NCBI RefSeq assembly: GCF_029955155.1
Contig: NZ_JAPNOZ010000006.1
Coordinates: 1 to 64,000, forward strand
From: Psychrobacillus sp. NEAU-3TGS
Lineage (GTDB): Bacteria > Bacillota > Bacilli > Bacillales_A > Planococcaceae
Direction of reading: 5' to 3'
DNA: 64,000 nucleotides
In this document: in pieces, positions 1 through 9,720 of the stretch
How positions within the stretch are numbered: position 1 is the first letter of the stretch
Layout of the letters: every line of letters starts with the position of its first letter
The notes under the pieces: generated by a model
Databases searched by the model: none
What the model was told of the DNA's origin: nothing
What the model saw: only the letters and a program-made list of their open reading frames with translations
Program-made: the position numbers and the translations under genes

Positions 1-59
1 CATTAAATGATGTCATAATTGTTTAGCTATCAGACTAACAAGTTAATCTGAAATGCTAT

Positions 60-240
60 ATTTCTTAACGTTTTGCATGTTCAGTTTTCAATGTTCATGT
101 TGTCGTCTCATTTTGACGACTTTATTAGTATAACTTCTTTCGGATTAGATGTCAAACATTTTTTTGAAAGATTTCAAATCGTTTGAATGTCGTTCCGAAG
201 GACAAGTATTAATATACCTGGTTATAAATAAAAAGCAACA
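60..240 (-). promoter_or_regulatory. Leader and tandem promoters of an rRNA operon lying off the left edge
   Basis: On the minus strand a perfect -35 TTGACA (150-155) is 17 bp from a -10 TATACT (127-132). A second pair, TTGCTT (233-238) and TATATT (211-216), lies upstream with a 16-bp spacer. Downstream, the minus strand reads TTGAAAACTGAAC (79-91), the boxA-like motif of Bacillales rRNA leaders and 16S-23S spacers. Tandem P1/P2 promoters followed by this motif are typical of rrn operons, so 16S rRNA should begin just beyond base 1. A small GTCGTC/GACGAC hairpin lies at 102-120. The motifs are seen; the rrn identity is inferred because no rRNA gene is in the window. Confidence 0.7.
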
Positions 241-492
241 CTTTTTCTAAAAAAACTTCAATAAATTTATTCTATCTTATTATTTCTACTTCTAAACCTT
301 TCAATTCTAATTAATTTAAATACCCAAGGATTAAGAAAGCGGAAAAAATCCAAATAGGATTAAACCCGTTAATAATGGGTATTACATATCAATAAAGCTC
401 TAAAGAATCAATTATGATATACGTCGATATTTTTCCTCATATATATAATAGATACTCAACTTATCATTTTAAAAATATAGGGGGAATACATA

Positions 493-1212
493 ATGGAATG
501 GTTGCCAGATATAAGCGGTAGCGCTGAGATCATATTTAAATTAGCTATTGCGGCATTATTAAGTTTAATAATAGGTATAGAGAGGGAACTAAAAAAGAAA
601 CCAGTTGGGTTAAAAACTAGCATCGTTATCGCTACATTTAGTTGCCTGCTGACATACATATCGATTGAATCCGCATACAAAGCTCACCCACATGAAGGTA
701 TTAACATAACAATGGATCCCCTGCGCTTAGCCGCTCAGATTGTAAGTGGTATTGGTTTCCTTGGCGCAGGGGTTATTCTTCGTAGAGGTAACGATAGTAT
801 TACTGGTTTAACGACTGCTGCTATGATTTGGGGCGCAGGTGGAATTGGTATTGCTGTTGGTGCAGGATTTTATTTTGAGGCAGCACTAAGTGTATGTATT
901 GTCTTAATCGGTATTGAGATAATTCCCCCGTTAATGGCGAAAATAGGACCTAAAAGATTGAGATCAAAAGAATTGTCACTAATTGTAATAGTTTCAAATA
1001 CAGAAAGCATTGCGAAAGTATATGATTTTCTTCAAGCTAGTGGTCTTTATATAGAAAGTATTCGGATAAAAGATGTAGTTTTAGACAATAATATCATCAA
1101 GCATGAAATCGATTTGCGGTTGTCTATAGTCACTAAAAAAAATACGGTAGAATTCTATAATACAATCAAAAAACAGAAATTTATTGAAACTGTGGAAGTA
1201 GAATCTATCTGA
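493..1212 (+). CDS. MgtC/SapB family membrane protein
   Basis: 239-residue protein with about five hydrophobic segments in the first 155 residues and a soluble C-terminal tail of about 80 residues. The signature GIGFLGAG (around residue 90) and the GIERE motif after the first membrane segment mark the MgtC/SapB family. Family members are tied to survival under magnesium limitation and acid stress and to control of membrane ATPases; the role here is not shown. GGGGGAA lies 7 bases before the ATG. The CDF transporter gene starts 17 bases after its stop, so the two are probably one transcript concerned with cation homeostasis. No M-box-like riboswitch was seen in the roughly 250-base leader. Confidence 0.85.
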   Translation: MEWLPDISGSAEIIFKLAIAALLSLIIGIERELKKKPVGLKTSIVIATFSCLLTYISIESAYKAHPHEGINITMDPLRLAAQIVSGIGFLGAGVILRRGNDSITGLTTAAMIWGAGGIGIAVGAGFYFEAALSVCIVLIGIEIIPPLMAKIGPKRLRSKELSLIVIVSNTESIAKVYDFLQASGLYIESIRIKDVVLDNNIIKHEIDLRLSIVTKKNTVEFYNTIKKQKFIETVEVESI

Positions 1213-1229
1213 CAGGAGGAGTCATTCGT

Positions 1230-2219
1230 ATGAAAGGATTTTTTAAGTTACTAAAAGGGGGAAATATGCCTTCTTTAACTGCTGCAATTGTCAATACTAT
1301 CATTGCAGCTTTAAAAGCCGGGGCATTCTTCTTAACTGGTAATGTAGCCATGTTCGCAGAAATGATGCACTCCATCGGGGATGCGGCGAATCAATTTTTC
1401 GTATTTATCGGTTCTGCCCTATCAAAGAAAGCCCCTACTCCAAGGTTTCCCAATGGATTTGGTCGCTTAGTTAATCTCGTTTGTTTAGGTGCCGTACTAT
1501 TAGTAGGAATTCTTTCTTACGAGACTATTAAAGAAGGATGGCATCATATTCAGCATCCGGTTGCTGCTAGTGGTTTTGTTATTAGTTTGATCGTTTTGGG
1601 AATCTCGATTATTTTAGAATTCGCCGTTTTATACAAAGCAGGTAAAGAAATTTTGCACGAAGTAAATATAAAAGGCGGCTTCCTTGCACCACTTACGACG
1701 AGTTTTGCAAATCTAAATAGGGCAAAGCCTGCGACGAAACTCGTTTTTATGGAAGACTTAGTAGCTACATCTGGTGGAGTTCTTGCATTTATCGCAGTAT
1801 TAATTTCACATTTTACAGGATTTCTACAAGCAGAAGGAATTGCCTCCATCCTTATTGGGGTCATGATGTTTTACGTAGTAGGTAAGGTCTTTTTAGACAA
1901 TGCTAGGGGTGTTCTAGGAGAAACAGATGAGCAAATGCTTGTACATATTGCACATGTTATATCCGAAAATCCCAATGTAAAAGATATTAAAGAGTTAGAA
2001 GTAATCAAAGAAGGTGAATTTTTGCACGTCAATTTAGTTGCAGAAATAGATCCAACTCTTTCGTTCGCCAAAGTAGATGATATTCATGATGTATTGAAAG
2101 AACTTATATTAAATCAGCAAGGTGTAACAGATGTCACCATCTCATTCGATGAAGATGACGGCATTAGAACGTGGACCACTCATCGAGACCAACATACAAT
2201 ATTAAAAACACATGATTGA
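1230..2219 (+). CDS. Cation diffusion facilitator family transporter
   Basis: 329-residue membrane protein of the CDF/ZnT family. It has about six membrane segments and a cytoplasmic C-terminal domain of about 90 residues. The metal-site motif HSIGD (H47, D51) lies in the second helix, and a second acidic motif, MEDLVATSGG, in a later helix. Such proteins exchange Zn2+ or related divalent cations for protons, exporting them from the cytoplasm. AGGAGGAG precedes the ATG. The gene is translationally close to the MgtC-like gene upstream, and the shared theme is divalent cations. Substrate is not deducible from sequence alone. The stop codon lies inside the terminator hairpin. Confidence 0.85.
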   Translation: MKGFFKLLKGGNMPSLTAAIVNTIIAALKAGAFFLTGNVAMFAEMMHSIGDAANQFFVFIGSALSKKAPTPRFPNGFGRLVNLVCLGAVLLVGILSYETIKEGWHHIQHPVAASGFVISLIVLGISIILEFAVLYKAGKEILHEVNIKGGFLAPLTTSFANLNRAKPATKLVFMEDLVATSGGVLAFIAVLISHFTGFLQAEGIASILIGVMMFYVVGKVFLDNARGVLGETDEQMLVHIAHVISENPNVKDIKELEVIKEGEFLHVNLVAEIDPTLSFAKVDDIHDVLKELILNQQGVTDVTISFDEDDGIRTWTTHRDQHTILKTHD

Positions 2220-2248
2220 GCAGTTGCTCCCTCATGTGTTTTCTTTTT
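2205..2248 (+). terminator. Terminator of the mgtC-CDF pair
   Basis: Stem AAAACACATGA/TCATGTGTTTT followed by C and a T run. The CDF stop codon is in the hairpin loop. Confidence 0.8.
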
Positions 2249-2294
2249 AAATATTATCTTTTTACTCAGCATAAACCAATACTTACATTTTTTC

Positions 2295-3458
2295 TTATAG
2301 ACATGCAGTTAAGATTGCTTTTGTATCCTGTGCATCCAGCTTGTTAAAATTACCGAATTCTCCGTTGACCATTGCTTTTTCTACCATTAGATCAATTTGA
2401 GAATCATCTATATTATAGTCAGCTAAATTCGTCGGTGCACCGAGCGAAGACCAAAACGATACTAATCGATCAATTCCTTCTAGTGCCACTTCCTCTGCTG
2501 ATTTACCGGTTGGGTCCACTTGAAAAACTTTTTCTGCTAACTTTGCAAAGCGTTCTGGATTTACATGAACATTATGGCGCATCCATCTTGGGAAAATGAT
2601 AGCTAGTCCTCCAGCATGAGGAATATCATATACCGCTGAAACAGCATGCTCTATATTATGACTAGCCCAATCTCCGATGTAACCCATTCGTAAGAAGTTG
2701 TTCAATCCTAAGGTGCCTGCGTATAAAATCGTTTCTCGCAGCTCATAGTTTTCCAAATCCTTCACTAACTTCGGTGCCGTTTCAATCACAGCACGAAGGA
2801 CACCTTCAATCATTTCATCATGCACAGGAGTATTTGTCGCTTCATTGTAATATTGTTCAAACATATGAGACATCATATCGACAATACCGTAAACCGTTTG
2901 ATCCAGAGGAACTGTAAACGTATGTACTGGATCCAAAATTGAAAATTTCGGGAATACGAGCGGACTTCCCCATCCGTATTTTTCTTGTGTGTCTTCATTG
3001 GTAATAACAGAACCTGAATTCATCTCTGAACCTGTCGCTGCTAATGTTAAGACCGTCCCGAATGGAAGCGCTTCTTTTGGTACTGCTTTACGGGTCACTA
3101 AATCCCATGCGTCCCCATCATATTTTGCAGCAGCTACGATTAGTTTCGTACAATCGATAACGGAACCACCTCCAACTGCTAGTACAACGTCAATTCCTTC
3201 TGTTTTACAAATTTCTGCTCCGCGTTTTGCTGTAGAAAGTCTAGGATTCGGTTCAACTCCCGATAACTCAAATACTTGCATATCCGCTTCTTTTAAAGCT
3301 TTCATCACTTGATCATATAGGCCGTTTTTCTTTATACTACCTCCGCCATATACAACAAGAACTTTTCGACCGTAATTTACAAGCTCATTCGTTAATTTAG
3401 CTAATTGCCCTTTTCCGAATATTAATTTTACAGGATTATAAAATGAGAATGCATTCAT
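2295..3458 (-). CDS. yugJ: Iron-containing alcohol dehydrogenase (YugJ/YugK type)
   Basis: 387-residue group III alcohol dehydrogenase, probably NAD(P)H-dependent butanol/aldehyde reductase as annotated for the B. subtilis YugJ/YugK pair. Nucleotide-binding VYGGGS (near 37-41) and GGGSVID (near 97) are present. The iron ligands are in DMMSHMFEQ (near 196), HNIEHAV (near 266) and HAGG (near 280), so the metal site is complete. The start is supported by AAAGGAGGAA upstream. The gene stands alone after the terminator of the glutamate dehydrogenase gene. It belongs to the yug synteny block; substrate is uncertain because the family is broad. Confidence 0.88.
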   Translation of the reverse strand: MNAFSFYNPVKLIFGKGQLAKLTNELVNYGRKVLVVYGGGSIKKNGLYDQVMKALKEADMQVFELSGVEPNPRLSTAKRGAEICKTEGIDVVLAVGGGSVIDCTKLIVAAAKYDGDAWDLVTRKAVPKEALPFGTVLTLAATGSEMNSGSVITNEDTQEKYGWGSPLVFPKFSILDPVHTFTVPLDQTVYGIVDMMSHMFEQYYNEATNTPVHDEMIEGVLRAVIETAPKLVKDLENYELRETILYAGTLGLNNFLRMGYIGDWASHNIEHAVSAVYDIPHAGGLAIIFPRWMRHNVHVNPERFAKLAEKVFQVDPTGKSAEEVALEGIDRLVSFWSSLGAPTNLADYNIDDSQIDLMVEKAMVNGEFGNFNKLDAQDTKAILTACL

Positions 3459-3496
3459 TGAACTTCCTCCTTTAATTTATCTTCTTTAATGATAAT

Positions 3497-3526
3497 AAAA
3501 ACCGCTTGTATTTTACAAGCGTTTTT
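3497..3526. terminator. Bidirectional-looking terminator after glutamate dehydrogenase
   Basis: Stem CGCTTGTA/TACAAGCG with a 3-base loop, flanked by A and T runs. It lies 14 bases past the restored stop of the glutamate dehydrogenase gene, which supports the full-length reading of that gene. Confidence 0.8.
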
Positions 3527-3539
3527 ATGGACTAACTTA

Positions 3540-4783
3540 TTATACCCAACCACGGAAGCGTGATGCTTCTGCTGTTCTGCGTACCCCAACCATGTAAGCA
3601 GCTAGACGCATATTGATATTGCGAGTTGATGCTACTTCATAGATATTCTCAAAAGCATCTACCATTTTTTCACTAATTTTTCGTTTACTTCGTCTTCTGT
3701 CCAGTAATAACCTTGGTTATTTTGTACCCATTCAAAGTAAGAAACCGTTACTCCTCCTGCGCTAGCTAATACGTCAGGAACTAATAAAATACCTCTATCA
3801 TAAAGGATTCTAGTAGCTTCGGAAGTTGTTGGCCCGTTCGCCGCCTCTACTACAATAGTAGCCTTGATATTATGAGCATTTTCTGAAGTAATTTGGTTCT
3901 CAATTGCTGCTGGAACCAATATATCACAATCTAACTCTAACAGTTCTTGGTTAGAAATTGTATTTTCAAATAGTGTTGTAACTGTACCAAAGCTATCTCG
4001 ACGATCCAATAAATAATCGATATCTAAACCATTAGGGTCATGTAAAGCTCCATAAGCATCAGAAATACCAATAACTTTTGCACCTTGATCACTCAAAAAC
4101 TTAGCTAAGAAGCTGCCGGCATTACCAAAACCTTGGATAACTACACGTGCACCTTGCATATCGATATTACGTTTTTTTGCAGCTTCATTAATAACAATAG
4201 TAACACCTTGTGCAGTAGCACGATCGCGACCCTGTGATCCGCCAAGTACAAGTGGTTTACCAGTAATGAAACCTGGTGAGTTGAATTGGTCCATACGACT
4301 ATACTCATCCATCATCCATGCCATAATTTGTGCGTTTGTAAACACATCTGGAGCTGGAATATCTTTTGTTGGTCCAACAATCTGACCAATTGCACGTACA
4401 TAACCACGACTTAATCGTTCAATTTCTCCCATGGACATTTCACGTGGATCACAAGCTACTCCACCTTTACCTCCACCATATGGAAGATCAACGATTCCAG
4501 CTTTCAGTGTCATCCACATAGAAAGTGCTTTCATTTCCTCTTGCGTTACTGCTGGATGGAAACGTACTCCACCCTTTGTAGGTCCAACTGCATCATTATG
4601 TTGAGCACGGTAACCTGTAAATACTTTTACTGTATTATCATCCATTCTTACTGGAATGCGAACTTCCATCATGCGAAGTGGTTCTTTCAGTAACTCATAC
4701 ATTGCTTCGTCATAACCTAATTTTTGCAGTGCCTCTTTAATGACAGCCTGGGTTGATGTGAACAGGTTTAAATTTTCAGCCAT
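3540..4783 (-). pseudogene. rocG: NAD-specific glutamate dehydrogenase, frameshifted near the 3' end
   Basis: Catabolic glutamate dehydrogenase converting glutamate to 2-oxoglutarate, the last step of arginine/ornithine breakdown in this cluster. The main frame (3659-4783) gives 374 residues with the catalytic-lysine motif PYGGGKGG (K106) and Rossmann GFGNAGS (near 218). It stops early at KLVKKW. In another frame the normal C terminus follows (VDAFENIYEVASTRN, then SRFRGWV), ending at 3540 and giving the usual length of about 414. The shift falls in a run of six A (T on the plus strand, 3665-3670), where seven would restore the frame. This is either a sequencing indel or a real truncation. 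The gene follows rocD by about 80 bases. Confidence 0.85.
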
Positions 4784-4862
4784 TTGATTATTTCGCCTCT
4801 TTAATTCATAATTATTTCTTCGGAATCATTGTAACATACATTACTTCCTATTTGTCTATGAT

Positions 4863-6059
4863 TTATTGATTGCTAAATACTTTTTTTATTTTGTCGATTG
4901 CCCAATCTAGGTCTTCTTTTGAAATCACTAGAGGTGGTGCAAAACGGATCACCGTGTCATGTGTTTCTTTACATAATAATCCAAGTTCTTTTAACTGCTC
5001 GCAATATGGGCGAGCCTCTTCTGTCAGTTCCATACCGATAAACAATCCACGTCCACGAACTTCTTTAATAGAAGAATGTTGGATTTCTTTTAATGCATTC
5101 ATGAAGTATTCACCTAGCTCTAATGAACGTTCTGCAAGTTTCTCATCCGTTAATACATTTAATGAAGCAACGGATACTGCACACGCTAAAGGATTTCCTC
5201 CAAATGTAGAACCATGAGATCCTGGATTGAATACCTCAAGTACACTACGGTCAGCAACTACACATGAAATTGGGAATACCCCACCACCAAGTGCTTTACC
5301 TAGGATGTACATATCCGGATTTACATCTTCCCATTCACAAGCGAACATTTTACCAGTACGCGCAAGACCTGCTTGAATTTCATCAGCTATAAACAACACA
5401 TTATTTTCTTTACATAGTTCATATGCTGCTTTCATAAATCCAGCTGGTGGAATTAGAATTCCTGCTTCCCCTTGAATAGGTTCGATTAAGAATGCCGCAG
5501 TATTTGGTGTAATAGCTGCTTTAAGTGCTTCTAAGTCTCCGTAAGGGATTAAGTTAATACCAGGTAACATTGGTCCAAAGCCACGTTTATATTCTGGATC
5601 CGATGATAGAGATACTGCTGTCATTGTACGACCATGGAAGTTCCCATTACATGCGATGACTTCCGCTTGGCCTTCTGCAACTCCTTTTACATCATAAGCC
5701 CAGCGACGAGCAGCTTTAAATGCAGTTTCTACCGCTTCTGCTCCAGTGTTCATTGGCAATACCATTTCTTTTCCTGTAATTTCACTCACTTTTTCATACC
5801 ATGGTCCTAATTGGTCATTGTGAAATGCGCGAGATGTTAAAGTAACACGATCTGCTTGGTCTTTTAACGCTTGAATAATTTTAGGATGACGATGCCCTTG
5901 GTTCACTGCAGAGTATGCAGAAAGCATATCCATATATTTATTACCCTCTGGATCTTTTACCCAAACACCCTCTGCTTCCGAAATAACGATTGGAAGTGGA
6001 TTGTAGTTATTTGCACCAAATTTATCTGTTTGATCAATCACATGTTGTGAGTTTGTCAT
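4863..6059 (-). CDS. rocD: Ornithine aminotransferase
   Basis: About 398-residue class III PLP enzyme converting ornithine and 2-oxoglutarate to glutamate semialdehyde and glutamate. It closely resembles B. subtilis RocD along its whole length (for example [14 protein letters not shown] near the start and [14 protein letters not shown] near the end). The PLP lysine lies in ILGKALGGG (near 255) and the cofactor-phosphate residues in MNTGAEAVE. Two in-frame ATGs exist; the second (6059) is preferred because GGGGGAA abuts the first with no spacing. It lies between rocA and glutamate dehydrogenase on the same strand, forming the pathway ornithine to semialdehyde to glutamate to 2-oxoglutarate. 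Confidence 0.93.
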   Translation of the reverse strand: MTNSQHVIDQTDKFGANNYNPLPIVISEAEGVWVKDPEGNKYMDMLSAYSAVNQGHRHPKIIQALKDQADRVTLTSRAFHNDQLGPWYEKVSEITGKEMVLPMNTGAEAVETAFKAARRWAYDVKGVAEGQAEVIACNGNFHGRTMTAVSLSSDPEYKRGFGPMLPGINLIPYGDLEALKAAITPNTAAFLIEPIQGEAGILIPPAGFMKAAYELCKENNVLFIADEIQAGLARTGKMFACEWEDVNPDMYILGKALGGGVFPISCVVADRSVLEVFNPGSHGSTFGGNPLACAVSVASLNVLTDEKLAERSLELGEYFMNALKEIQHSSIKEVRGRGLFIGMELTEEARPYCEQLKELGLLCKETHDTVIRFAPPLVISKEDLDWAIDKIKKVFSNQ

Positions 6060-6065
6060 CTTCAT

Positions 6066-6175
6066 TTCCCCCGTTTCTTATTAGAAAAGCGCAAGCCGCC
6101 TATGTCTGCCCACAAGAGGCAAAGCACTGTATATCCATCGATACTTAAATAAAAATAAGAAAGTATTTACTTTCT
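6066..6175. repeat. Degenerate intergenic repeat remnant
   Basis: The stretch from 6083 reads GAAAAGCGCAAGCCGCC and then a short GC-rich tract. It resembles eroded copies of the AAGCGCAAGCGCC-type interspersed repeats common in Bacillales. There is no coding potential. Assignment is by memory of such repeats and is tentative. Confidence 0.3.
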
Positions 6176-6185
6176 CTTTTATTTT

Positions 6186-6224
6186 ATAAATAGGTAGACC
6201 CACCAAAGATGTGCCTACCTATTT
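6186..6224 (-). terminator. Hairpin after rocA
   Basis: Stem AAATAGGTAG/CTACCTATTT with a 17-base loop, 15 bases after the rocA stop. The T tract is weak, so partial read-through into rocD is possible. Confidence 0.6.
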
Positions 6225-6238
6225 AGTGTTATATAGTA

Positions 6239-7783
6239 TTAAAGCATTTCAGAAGTTGTTTTTGCTTGCATATGAAGAACAATATAATCTGGACCGCCAG
6301 CTTTTGAATCTGTACCAGACATATTAAATCCACCAAACGGTTGGTATCCTACGATCGCACCTGTACATCCACGGTTAAAGTAAAGGTTACCTACATGGAA
6401 ATCTTCACGTGCTTTTTCCAGGTTCATACGGTTATTTGTAATAACTGCACCCGTTAAACCGTATTCCGTATTGTTTGCAATTTCAATTGCTTCGTCGAAA
6501 TCTTTTGCTTTTGTAAGACCAACAACTGGACCGAAGATTTCTTCTTGCATAATGCGCGCAGTTGGAGAAAGGTCTGCAATAACTGTTGGTTGGATGAAAT
6601 AACCTTCTGAATCATCACCAGTACCACCAGCTATTAAACGGCCTTCTCCTTTACCAATTTCAATGTATTCCATAATTTTATTGAATGCAGAACCATCGAT
6701 AACTGGACCAACGAAGTGCTCATCATTATCAGGAATTCCTACTGTTAATGCTTTTGTTAACTCTTCTACACGCTCTACTACTTGATCGTATACATCTTCC
6801 ACGATTACAGCACGTGAACATGCCGAACATTTTTGACCACTAAAACCGAATGCTGATTTTACGATAGATTGAGCAGCTAGTTCTAAGTCTGCTTCTTTAT
6901 CTACTACGATTGTATCTTTACCACCCATTTCAAGGATCGTACGTTTAATCCAAATTTGACCATCTGCCAATTTAGATGATTTTTCAACGATTCCTAAACC
7001 AACATCACGAGAACCAGTGAAGCTGATTAGACGGGTACGTGGATGCTCAACTAAGAAGTCACCAATTTCTGCACCTGAACCAGGGATGAAGTTAACTACG
7101 CCTGCAGGCATACCAGCTTCTTCTAATACTTCTACAAATTTATAAGAAACGATTGGTGTGGTCGATGCAGGTTTTAATAATACTGTATTACCAGCAACCA
7201 TTGCTGCAACTGTAGTACCAGCCATAATAGCAAATGGGAAGTTCCATGGAGAGATAACTACTGCTACTCCTAATGGAATATAGTCGTAACGGTTATATTC
7301 GCCTGGACGGCTTTCAACTGGAACACCATCTTTTAAACGTAACATCTGGCGACCATAATATTCTAAGAAATCGATTGCTTCAGCTGCTTCTACGTCAGCT
7401 TCAACCCATGTTTTCCCCGCTTCTTTTGATAATAATGCAGAGAATTCAGCTTTACGACGACGCATAATTGCTGCTGCTTTGAAAAGTACATCTGCACGTA
7501 CTTCTGGTTTAACTTTTTTCCATGTGTTAAATGTTTCATCTGCAATGTCCATCGCTTTAGAAGCAATGTCTCTCGTCGCTTTTGAAACAATCCCTACCAC
7601 TTGTTCTTTCTTTGCTGGGTTATAAGAAGTGATTTTACCTTCAGTAGTAATACGCTCTCCACCAACGATTAATGGATACTCTTCACCTAAATATGCTTCA
7701 ACTACTTTATATCCTTCTTTAATCGCATTTTTGTTTTCTTCTTTGGAGAAGTCTGTGAATGGTTCGTGTTTATAAGGTAACAT
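6239..7783 (-). CDS. rocA: L-glutamate gamma-semialdehyde (pyrroline-5-carboxylate) dehydrogenase
   Basis: 514-residue NAD-dependent aldehyde dehydrogenase oxidising glutamate semialdehyde to glutamate, the step after RocD and after proline dehydrogenase. The catalytic cysteine lies in GQKCSACSR and the general-base glutamate in ILEMGGKD. The NAD-binding FTGSRDVG and the cofactor-site SPWNFPFA are intact. Length matches RocA/PutC of Bacilli (about 515). AAAGGAGGA precedes the ATG. It is divergent from the RocR-like regulator across a 136-base AT-rich gap; no convincing -24/-12 (sigma-54) promoter was found in that gap by eye. Confidence 0.94.
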   Translation of the reverse strand: MLPYKHEPFTDFSKEENKNAIKEGYKVVEAYLGEEYPLIVGGERITTEGKITSYNPAKKEQVVGIVSKATRDIASKAMDIADETFNTWKKVKPEVRADVLFKAAAIMRRRKAEFSALLSKEAGKTWVEADVEAAEAIDFLEYYGRQMLRLKDGVPVESRPGEYNRYDYIPLGVAVVISPWNFPFAIMAGTTVAAMVAGNTVLLKPASTTPIVSYKFVEVLEEAGMPAGVVNFIPGSGAEIGDFLVEHPRTRLISFTGSRDVGLGIVEKSSKLADGQIWIKRTILEMGGKDTIVVDKEADLELAAQSIVKSAFGFSGQKCSACSRAVIVEDVYDQVVERVEELTKALTVGIPDNDEHFVGPVIDGSAFNKIMEYIEIGKGEGRLIAGGTGDDSEGYFIQPTVIADLSPTARIMQEEIFGPVVGLTKAKDFDEAIEIANNTEYGLTGAVITNNRMNLEKAREDFHVGNLYFNRGCTGAIVGYQPFGGFNMSGTDSKAGGPDYIVLHMQAKTTSEML

Positions 7784-7919
7784 GTAAATCCTCCTTTAAT
7801 TGTTAGTGCAAAAATAATTTGCGTTTATAAATCATTTACATATATAATAATGCAAAAGATTGTTGCGTTTTTCAAGTATTAAATTTTAAAATGTTAAAAA
7901 TATTTTTGAGGTGAGCTAG

Positions 7920-9240
7920 ATGAAGGACCAATTGAGTAAGCTTCTCCCTTTTTACAAGTTTGCTACAGGGCATGTATCTGTAGGAATTCATGCTGTTGAT
8001 ATAACAGGAAAAACGATTATTTATAATGAAAAAATGAAAGAAATTGAAGGTCTAGATTCAGTAGACGTAGTCGACCGATCCATTTTGGACCTTTTTCAAT
8101 TTGAGCAACAAGAAAGTACCTTGTTAAAAGTATTGCATAGTGAAAAACCAGTTTTACGTGTGAAACAAACGTATTGGAATAGAAATGGGCAAGAAATAAC
8201 CACAATCAACGATACATACCCTATTTCGAAATAGTAAACTGATTGGCGCGATTGAATTTTCCCGAGATATTACAACATTGGAACGGCTAATATACCAGCC
8301 TCTAAAAAGGTATAATGAAGCGATTACCCTCTCCACTATTACGGCAGCATCTCAACTTATGAAGGATGTAAAGGAACGATCTATTAAAGCTGCCCATGTA
8401 CGAATGCCCGTACTACTTACCGGAGAAGCCGGCACTGGGAAAGACCTAATCGCTGAAGCCATACACCATCAGCTTTCCCCTCCGAATGAACAATTTATCA
8501 GCTTGTATTGTCATAGTTCGGATAAACATTTAATAGACAAATTTGAAAAAGAGCTTAGATCTCTATCGAACTGCACTATATTTTGTGAAAGAATCGATTT
8601 ATTATCCATCGATTTACAAATTAAGCTGTTGGATATTTTAAATGCAAATAGCAATAGTAAAAATTTGTATATCGCAAGTATCGGATTAGACCCAATCGAT
8701 CTAATCGCAAAGAAACAATTAAGCAAGGAACTGTATTATTATTTTACAACTGTCACGATTAATATTCCGCCTCTAAGAGAACGAACGGAAGATATATTAC
8801 CTTTTGTAGAAGATTATTTTCATCGGTATTTAAATCGGTATGGCTCTACCATTAAAGAAATAGAAGAAGACGTTATAGAAGCCCTATTAAGTTATGACTG
8901 GCCAGGAAATCTAAAAGAATTAGAGCTACTCTTAGATGAGATTAGTTCGATGATTACAACGGAAAGAATATTGAAATTTGATATGCTGCCTCTACATTTT
9001 AAGTTAAAAGTACAAGATTTCAACGAATCATCGAAAAAAGCAGAGGACTTTGTTATATCTTCGGATAAAGACTTGCTGCCATTGGATGAGTATTTGAGAG
9101 AAGCCGAAGCTTATTACTTACAAAAAGCGATGGATAAACATGATGGGAATGTGACAAAGGCAGCGGAAGCTTTAGGAATGAGCAGACAAAACTTACAATA
9201 TCGATTACGTAAAATAAAAAATGGAAGCACTCCTCAATAA
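7920..9240 (+). pseudogene. rocR: RocR-like PAS/AAA/Fis regulator, frameshifted
   Basis: Two ORFs in different frames (7920-8234 and 8278-9240) form one protein of about 440 residues. The first is a PAS-like sensor ending INDTYPISK. The next frame continues NSKLIGAIEFSRDITTLE without loss, so one base is missing at the AAA of 8229-8231. The AAA domain has Walker A GEAGTGKD, sensor loops (PPLRERTEDI) and YDWPGNLKELE. A C-terminal Fis-type helix-turn-helix follows (NVTKAAEALGMSRQNLQYRL). The GAFTGA loop that contacts sigma-54 is absent and Walker B is degenerate (TIFCERID). By position it should control rocA-rocD-gdh. GAGGTGA precedes the start. Confidence 0.82.
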
Positions 9241-9258
9241 GAGCTGCTTCCATTTTTT
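9218..9258 (+). terminator. Terminator of the RocR-like gene
   Basis: Stem AAAATGGAAGCA/TGCTTCCATTTT plus further T. The left arm overlaps the last codons of the gene. Confidence 0.8.
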
Positions 9259-9271
9259 GACCAAAGAACAG

Positions 9272-9643
9272 TTAGATAGATTTTTTTATCCACTCGCCTA
9301 GTTTTTCTTTTAGTGTGTTAAAGCCTTCCACGTCATGTTCATCTACACGGGCTTGTAGTGTTTTACGTGGCTTATCTTCTTTTTTAGGAACGACTGGTTT
9401 TTCTTGTAGCTCACGGATGGATAAACTAATTTTTCCCGCATCGTCGTCTATTTCAAGAATTTTCACATCCACCTCTTCGCCAACTGTTAAAAACTCCCCA
9501 ACTTCTTTCACGTATCCATAGGTTATTTCAGAAATATGCACTAGTCCTTGTGTATGTTCATCTAAACCAACGAATGCTCCGTAAGGCTGAATACCCGTTA
9601 CTTTGCCCGTGACCACATCTCCTACCTTATAAATTTTTGTCAT
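9272..9643 (-). CDS. yugI: YugI/GSP13-like S1 RNA-binding protein
   Basis: About 123 residues: one S1 domain (residues 1-75; GKVTGIQPYGAFVGLDEHTQ, LVHISEI, KISLSIREL), then a Lys-rich linker and a short C-terminal helix ending LKEKLGEWIKKS. This matches B. subtilis YugI (general stress protein 13), a small ribosome-associated S1 protein. An upstream in-frame ATG at 9682 exists. The start at 9643 (MTKIYKVGD) is chosen because it aligns with the family N terminus and has AGGAACGGG upstream. It is a single gene in conserved yug synteny. Its molecular role in translation or stress is known only at family level. Confidence 0.85.
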   Translation of the reverse strand: MTKIYKVGDVVTGKVTGIQPYGAFVGLDEHTQGLVHISEITYGYVKEVGEFLTVGEEVDVKILEIDDDAGKISLSIRELQEKPVVPKKEDKPRKTLQARVDEHDVEGFNTLKEKLGEWIKKSI

Positions 9644-9720
9644 AATACCCGTTCCTACTTTCTTTATATACGTTATAGTCACGGTAAATTATAACATATC
9701 GGTATACCGACTAGCAAAAA

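Noticed and set aside
240-492. M-box magnesium riboswitch before the MgtC-like gene
   Set aside because: The leader is AT-rich and lacks the conserved M-box blocks.
7784-7919. Sigma-54 promoter between rocA and rocR
   Set aside because: GC-N11-TTGC-like patterns exist (for example before TTTGCA) but the GG-N10-GC spacing and the GG doublet are not met.
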